From Sphingomicrobium marinum (lineage in GTDB: Bacteria > Pseudomonadota > Alphaproteobacteria > Sphingomonadales > Sphingomonadaceae): a stretch of 64,000 bases of DNA. The translations under genes and the position numbers were made by a program. The notes beneath the pieces were generated by a model. That model was not told the origin of the DNA and made no database searches. It saw only the letters and a list, made by a program, of their open reading frames with translations. Location: contig NZ_JANPVQ010000001.1 in NCBI RefSeq assembly GCF_026157105.1, positions 1,729,501-1,793,500 of the forward strand. Reading direction: 5' to 3'. This document shows positions 59,550 to 64,000 of the stretch, piece after piece (position 1 is the stretch's first letter; every line of letters begins with the position of its first letter).

Positions 59550-60404
59550 ATGAGCTGGATTACGAAAGTACGCAACGGAATCCCGTTCCTGCCCAAGCGG
59601 CAGAGCGAGGATCAGCTGTGGCACAAGTGCAAGAAGTGCGAGACGATGGTCTTCACCCGCGAATGGGAAGAGAACGGCTTCGTCTGCCCGCGGTGCGAAC
59701 ATCACGACCGCATCGGCGTGAACGCGCGCCTTGCCATGACCTTCGACGATGGCAAATATGAGACGTTGCCAAGCCCCGTGGTCCGCGAAGATCCGCTGAA
59801 ATTCAAAGACAGCAAGAAATATGTCGAGCGCATGAAGCAGGCGCGCGCCAAAACCGGCGCCAGGGATGCGCTCACCAATGCGCGCGGCAAGATTGACGGC
59901 CACGACGCCATCGTCGGTGTCCAAGATTTCAACTTCATGGGCGGATCCATGGGTATCGCCGTTGGCGCTTCGGTCGTCGCCGGCCTGCGTGCCGCGATCG
60001 ATGATCGACTGCCCTATATCCTGTTCACCGCGGCCGGCGGCGCGCGGATGCAGGAAGGCATCTTGAGCCTCATGCAAATGCCCAAGACGACGGTGGCGCT
60101 GGCCGAAATGCGCGAAGCAGGCCTGCCCTACATTGTCGTCCTGACCGACCCGACGACGGGCGGCGTTACCGCCAGCTATGCGATGCTGGGCGATGTCCAG
60201 ATTGCCGAGCCTGGTGCCCTGATCGGCTTTGCCGGCCAGCGCGTGATCGAACAGACGATCCGCGAAAAACTGCCCGAAGGCTTCCAGCGCGCCGAATATC
60301 TGCTCGAGCATGGCATGATCGACATGGTCGTCCATCGCCACGACCTGCGCGAGCGGCTCGGTCGGCTGATCGCCTATCTCGCGCCGGAAGCCAAAGTCGC
60401 CTGA
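59550..60404 (+). CDS. accD: Acetyl-CoA carboxylase carboxyltransferase, beta subunit
   Basis: 284 residues. The zinc ribbon has Cys27, Cys30, Cys46 and Cys49. The carboxyltransferase part has [57 protein letters not shown] and [12 protein letters not shown]. With AccA it forms malonyl-CoA for fatty-acid synthesis. The stop shares a base with the folC start (TGATG). Confidence 0.97.
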   Translation: MSWITKVRNGIPFLPKRQSEDQLWHKCKKCETMVFTREWEENGFVCPRCEHHDRIGVNARLAMTFDDGKYETLPSPVVREDPLKFKDSKKYVERMKQARAKTGARDALTNARGKIDGHDAIVGVQDFNFMGGSMGIAVGASVVAGLRAAIDDRLPYILFTAAGGARMQEGILSLMQMPKTTVALAEMREAGLPYIVVLTDPTTGGVTASYAMLGDVQIAEPGALIGFAGQRVIEQTIREKLPEGFQRAEYLLEHGMIDMVVHRHDLRERLGRLIAYLAPEAKVA

Positions 60405-61708
60405 TGGCCGACGGGGCGCGCTCGTCCCACCCGAAGGTGCAGGCGCAGCTCGACCGGCTGATGGCGCTCGGCATGGGCGGCGACGTGTTGGGGCTGGAGC
60501 GAGTGAGCGCGCTGTGCGCCAAGCTCGGCAATCCGCAAAACGAGATGCCGCCCGTGTTCCACGTGGCAGGCACCAACGGCAAGGGTTCGACGATCGCCTT
60601 CCTGCGCGCTGCGCTGGAAGCGGCGGGCAAGAGCGTCCATGTTTTCACGTCCCCGCACCTCGTGCGTTTCAACGAACGCATCCGGTTGGCCGGCAAACTG
60701 ATCGACGACGAGGCACTGGCCGAGTTGCTCGAAGAAGTGCTCGATGCTGCGGGGGACATAAAGCCGACCTTCTTCGAAGCAACGACCGCCGCAGCCTTCC
60801 TCGCCTTCTCGCGCACGCCCGCCGATGCCACCTTGGTCGAAGTGGGTCTCGGCGGACGGCTCGATGCGACCAACATCATCGAACAGCCGCTGGTTACCGG
60901 GATCGCGAGCCTCGGCCTCGATCACCAGCAATTCCTTGGCGGCACGCTCCCGAAGATCGGTGCCGAAAAGGCAGGCATCGCCAAGGATGGCGTAATGTTG
61001 GTCACCCAGGCCTATCCGCCTGCCACCGAAGCCAGGATCGCCGAGATAGCAGCCGCAACGGGTGCCCGCTGGCGACCGCGGCGCAAGGCGTGGGACGTGG
61101 TCGTGCGGCACGGCAAGCTGCACTATCGCGATGCGCTAGGTGGACTAGAATTGCCGCTGCCGCGCATGCCGGGGCGGCACCAGCATCACAATGCCGGGCT
61201 CGCCATCGCGATGCTGCGATTGCAGGGCGAATTCGATATACCCGATGCGGCCTACGCCGCTGCTCTGGGCTGGACCGACTGGCCGGCAAGGCTGCAACGC
61301 CTGCGCGAAGGCAGCCTGTTCGACCGTCTCCCCGGCAGCAGCGAATTATGGGTGGACGGGGGTCACAATCCGTCGGCGGCGCGCGAGGTCGCGATGGCAG
61401 TGAAGAGCATGGACGACATGCCGCTGACGATCATCTTCGCCGCGCTCACCAACAAGGACGCCGAGGGACTTCTCGCGCCGTTCGACGGCATGACCGACAA
61501 GGTCGTGACGCTCGGCATCGACCATCACGACTGCCATCCGCCCGAATGGCTTGCCGAACTGGCGACCGGCATGGGCCATGACGCCCAGCCCGCCGCCAGC
61601 CTCGAAGCGGCATTCGACATGGTCGAACAGCCCGGGCGCGTGCTCGTTTTCGGGTCGCTCTACCTCGCCGGGCAGATGCTCGCGGCCAACGGCACGCTAC
61701 CCGACTAG
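60404..61708 (+). CDS. folC: Folylpolyglutamate synthase / dihydrofolate synthase
   Basis: 434 residues, Mur-ligase fold. N-terminal HVAGTNGKGSTIAFLRAAL (P-loop), SPHLVRFNERIRLAGK, VGLGGRLDATNII, LGLDHQQFLGGTL, AEKAGIAKDG and the C-terminal ELWVDGGHNPSAAREV. It adds glutamate to dihydropteroate and folates. Coupled to accD, as in many Alphaproteobacteria. The stop shares CTAG with the convergent ampG. Confidence 0.94.
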   Translation: MADGARSSHPKVQAQLDRLMALGMGGDVLGLERVSALCAKLGNPQNEMPPVFHVAGTNGKGSTIAFLRAALEAAGKSVHVFTSPHLVRFNERIRLAGKLIDDEALAELLEEVLDAAGDIKPTFFEATTAAAFLAFSRTPADATLVEVGLGGRLDATNIIEQPLVTGIASLGLDHQQFLGGTLPKIGAEKAGIAKDGVMLVTQAYPPATEARIAEIAAATGARWRPRRKAWDVVVRHGKLHYRDALGGLELPLPRMPGRHQHHNAGLAIAMLRLQGEFDIPDAAYAAALGWTDWPARLQRLREGSLFDRLPGSSELWVDGGHNPSAAREVAMAVKSMDDMPLTIIFAALTNKDAEGLLAPFDGMTDKVVTLGIDHHDCHPPEWLAELATGMGHDAQPAASLEAAFDMVEQPGRVLVFGSLYLAGQMLAANGTLPD

Positions 61709-63093
61709 GTGCCGACGGGCTTGGTCGGTTGCTGCTCCTTGGGCGGCGCATCAACGGCCTCGCCTTCGACGCCCGGCTGTCGCACCGAGCTCACGACGAA
61801 GCCCTTCTTCCACATGATGCCAAGCAGGATGAGACCCGGGATGGCGATGATCATCGTCGCGATCCAGAACCAGAACCAGCCGAGCCCTTCCGCGAGGTAA
61901 CCCGCCGGCGCGGCGAGCCATGTGCGACCGACCGCAGCAAAGCTCGACAGGAGCGCAAACTGCGTCGCGGTATAGGCAAGGCTAGAAAGCCCCGAAAGGT
62001 AGACGACGAACACGGTCAGGCCGAGGCCCGAGGAGAAATTCTCGAACCCGACGGCAAGGCCCAGCATGAATGTGTCGGCCCCCATGTTGGCAAGGATCGC
62101 GAACAGGAAGTTCGTGATCATCATGAAGATGCCCGAGAAGAAGAGCGCGCGACCCATGCCCAGATAGTAAATGAAGGGTGCGGACACGGCGGACCCCGCG
62201 ATCAGCGCCCAGAAGCCGACCAGCTTGTTGGCGGTGATATAGTCGGTGTCCGAGAAGCCCAGTTCATCGATCATCGGGCCAAGCATGACCTGCCCCATCG
62301 CGTCGCCGACCTTGTAGATCAGCACGAACAGCAGGATCAGCACCGCGCCGCGGCGCTTGAAGAAGTCCTTGAACGGGTTCCAGACGGTATCGGTCATCCA
62401 TTCGCCGAAGGTGCGATCACCCATGTCCGCCGAGCGATCTACATAACGACCAGGCCCCGCAAGCAGCGCGGCGATGGCGGCGGGAATGACGCACAGACCG
62501 GTGAGACCATAAGCAACCGCCCAGCCCAGACCCGCGCCTTCCTGGCTGGCGAGATAGATGGTGCCGGCGCCCGCGATCAGGTTACCGAGCCGATAGCCGA
62601 ACTGGTTCATCGCGGTACCGTAAGGCAGTTCTTCGTCGGACAGGATTTCGATCCGGTAGGCGTCGATCACGATGTCCTGCGTCGCCGACAAAAAGGCGAC
62701 GACAATCGCCCAGAAGGCAAAGGTGCCCATGTTGCCGTTGGACGGGTTGGAGCCGCCGAGCTGCCACAAGGCCAGGAAAAGCAAGGCTTGAACGAGGTAT
62801 AGCCAGGCGCGCCGTTGCCCCACCAACTTCGTCAGGATGGGAATGGGGATCTTGTCGACCAACGGCGCCCAGATCCATTTGAGCGTGTAAGGCGTCGTCA
62901 GGCCGATCGCAAAACCGATCGTCGACTTGTCGATGCCCACCTTGGAAAGCCAGTAGGTCATCGTCGCCAGTAACAGCGTCAGCGGGAAGCCCGAACTGAT
63001 ACCGATGATGCCTGCGGTCAGAGGCATCGGCTTGAAATAGGGCGCGACGGCCCCGATGACACCCGGACGTTTTGCGACTGATTCGGCGCTCAT
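61705..63093 (-). CDS. ampG: AmpG-like muropeptide permease (MFS)
   Basis: 462 residues from ATG 63093 (GGAGGG upstream), about twelve membrane helices. AmpG features: GISSGFPLTLLLATMTYWLS, KVGIDKSTIGFAIGLTTPYT, KWIWAPLVDKIPIPIL, GQRRAWLYLVQ, ATQDIVIDAYRIEIL and GLSSLAYTATQFALLSSFA. It imports GlcNAc-anhMurNAc peptides for murein recycling. Consistent with ldcA and mpl at 39-41 kb. Divergent from the Rieske gene. Confidence 0.9.
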   Translation of the reverse strand: MSAESVAKRPGVIGAVAPYFKPMPLTAGIIGISSGFPLTLLLATMTYWLSKVGIDKSTIGFAIGLTTPYTLKWIWAPLVDKIPIPILTKLVGQRRAWLYLVQALLFLALWQLGGSNPSNGNMGTFAFWAIVVAFLSATQDIVIDAYRIEILSDEELPYGTAMNQFGYRLGNLIAGAGTIYLASQEGAGLGWAVAYGLTGLCVIPAAIAALLAGPGRYVDRSADMGDRTFGEWMTDTVWNPFKDFFKRRGAVLILLFVLIYKVGDAMGQVMLGPMIDELGFSDTDYITANKLVGFWALIAGSAVSAPFIYYLGMGRALFFSGIFMMITNFLFAILANMGADTFMLGLAVGFENFSSGLGLTVFVVYLSGLSSLAYTATQFALLSSFAAVGRTWLAAPAGYLAEGLGWFWFWIATMIIAIPGLILLGIMWKKGFVVSSVRQPGVEGEAVDAPPKEQQPTKPVGT

Positions 63094-63158
63094 ACGCCCT
63101 CCCCTCAAATTGATTTACGATCACGCTAGCAGCTTCACGGCTAGGGAAAAGGGGATGA

Positions 63159-64000
63159 ATGGACGTTGACTTGCAACCGGTCCCGTTGAGGCGCACGATT
63201 GGTCCCATGGACGCTCCGCGAAAAAGAAATTCTCCGACGCCGGGCCAGATCGCATTGGCCGAGCAGCTGGCTCGCGGTGAGACTTACATGTCCGATGACG
63301 TCGTGACCCTGTCGGTCGATCGCTATGTCGACGAGGCGCGCCATGATGCGGAAAAACAGCTGCTCGATGGCATGGCGACACCGCTCGTCCCTTCGGCACT
63401 GCTTGCCGAGCCGGGGAGCGCGCTTGCGCATGATGATAGCGGGCGCGCGCTGCTCATCACGCGCGACACAGCCGGCAAGGTCCGCATCTTCGCCAACGCC
63501 TGCGCGCATCGCGGCACCCGGCTTCTCGATGCCGGCGATGTCGTGGAAGGACGCAAGATCGCCTGCCCCTATCATGCCTGGGTCTACAATCTCGAAGGCG
63601 CATTGGTCGGCTTCCCGCGCCGCGATGCCTTTCCCGGCCTCTGCAAGAAAGACAATGGCCTCGTCGAATATGGCGCTGCGGAGCATGGCGGCCTGATCTG
63701 GTTTTCGCCCGACCCGCAAGCCGACTTCTCGGTAGCCGAGCAACTCGCCGACGACTTCGACGCCATCGGCCTCGGCGAAATGCGCTTTTACGAGCGCAGC
63801 ACGCACAGGATCGCGGCCAATTGGAAACTGGTGATCGATGCGTTCCTCGAAAGCTATCACGTCAAGCGGCTCCACCAGGGCAGTATCGGCGACTTCTTCG
63901 CCGACGGCATGGCAACTGCAGACTGTATTGGACGCCACCAGCGCTTTGCCGTGGGGCGTGCCGAATATGATCGCAAGATCGATGCCGCGGACTGGCAGCA
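63159..64000 (+). CDS. Rieske-type aromatic ring-hydroxylating oxygenase alpha subunit, cut at right edge
   Basis: About 280 residues visible. Start at ATG 63159 has AAGGGG upstream; ATG 63207 lacks one. Rieske motifs ACAHRGTRLL and ACPYHAWVYN supply two Cys and two His. The mononuclear iron site begins with LVIDAFLESYHVKRLHQG (two His). The protein continues past the edge. It attacks an aromatic or related substrate with a reductase partner not seen here. A second superfamily member is cut at the left edge. Confidence 0.9.
   Translation, partial: MDVDLQPVPLRRTIGPMDAPRKRNSPTPGQIALAEQLARGETYMSDDVVTLSVDRYVDEARHDAEKQLLDGMATPLVPSALLAEPGSALAHDDSGRALLITRDTAGKVRIFANACAHRGTRLLDAGDVVEGRKIACPYHAWVYNLEGALVGFPRRDAFPGLCKKDNGLVEYGAAEHGGLIWFSPDPQADFSVAEQLADDFDAIGLGEMRFYERSTHRIAANWKLVIDAFLESYHVKRLHQGSIGDFFADGMATADCIGRHQRFAVGRAEYDRKIDAADWQ

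Noticed and set aside
1-64000. CRISPR arrays, insertion sequences, toxin-antitoxin or phage-defence modules
   Set aside because: No spaced repeats, transposase, integrase, restriction or toxin-antitoxin gene was seen.

Overview
The window is a GC-rich stretch of bacterial chromosome, read here as Alphaproteobacteria, most likely order Sphingomonadales. The grounds are a circularly permuted (two-piece) tmRNA gene with the tag ANDNEALAIAA, CtrA-type TTAA-N7-TTAA sites, a LOV-HWE histidine kinase, UrcA and DUF6456 proteins, and a lapA-pyrF-accD-folC block. No insertion sequence, prophage, integrase or CRISPR array was seen. The order comes from gene content and family recognition only.

Layout. 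1-2 kb: the 5' end of a Rieske oxygenase gene cut by the left edge, then rpsF-rpsR-rplI and two tiny overlapping ORFs. 2-9 kb: regulators (BTAD type, XRE type, winged helix), UrcA, a GST, DUF6456, DUF421, tRNA-Val, cysQ and an SDR. 9-20 kb: a leucine/branched-chain catabolic block (mccB, mccA, isovaleryl-CoA dehydrogenase, thiolase) interleaved with three c-type cytochromes, a DUF1326-DUF2182 pair and an exported Hcp-like protein. 20-26 kb: three related lipoproteins, then SH3, nitronate monooxygenase, nadC, a metallophosphoesterase and an APH-like kinase. 26-35 kb: M3 peptidase, NUDIX, a lemA-TPM-TPM-TPM operon, mscL and an amidohydrolase. 35-38 kb: ssrA, four small lipoproteins (three clearly paralogous), NUDIX, extensin-like, SWIB. 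38-43 kb: ldcA and mpl (murein recycling), a 2H-like protein, a HAD phosphatase, and an unknown gene behind a CtrA-site array. 43-48 kb: LytS/LytTR pair, an exported methyltransferase, two TonB_C-like proteins, then an ~800-bp non-coding region holding a candidate large structured RNA. 48-55 kb: UvrD, a LOV kinase plus receiver, Pr6Pr, a beta-lactamase-fold hydrolase. 55-64 kb: a candidate sRNA, an L,D-transpeptidase, a second serine hydrolase, lapA-pyrF-accD-folC, ampG and a second Rieske oxygenase cut by the right edge.

How the genes work together. Leucine catabolism and acetoacetyl-CoA cleavage share one block. Murein recycling and remodelling genes (ampG, mpl, ldcA, an L,D-transpeptidase, two penicillin-binding-type hydrolases) are scattered through the right half. 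Two sensor-regulator pairs, one probably blue-light responsive, lie close together. The genome is compact: eight of thirteen convergent gene pairs overlap by exactly four bases at a shared YTAG.

The most promising undescribed elements are two non-coding loci, minus strand about 47.52-48.0 kb and 55.74-55.90 kb. Next are the CtrA-type array at 42370-42406 in front of an unrecognised gene, and the tandem acidic lipoproteins.
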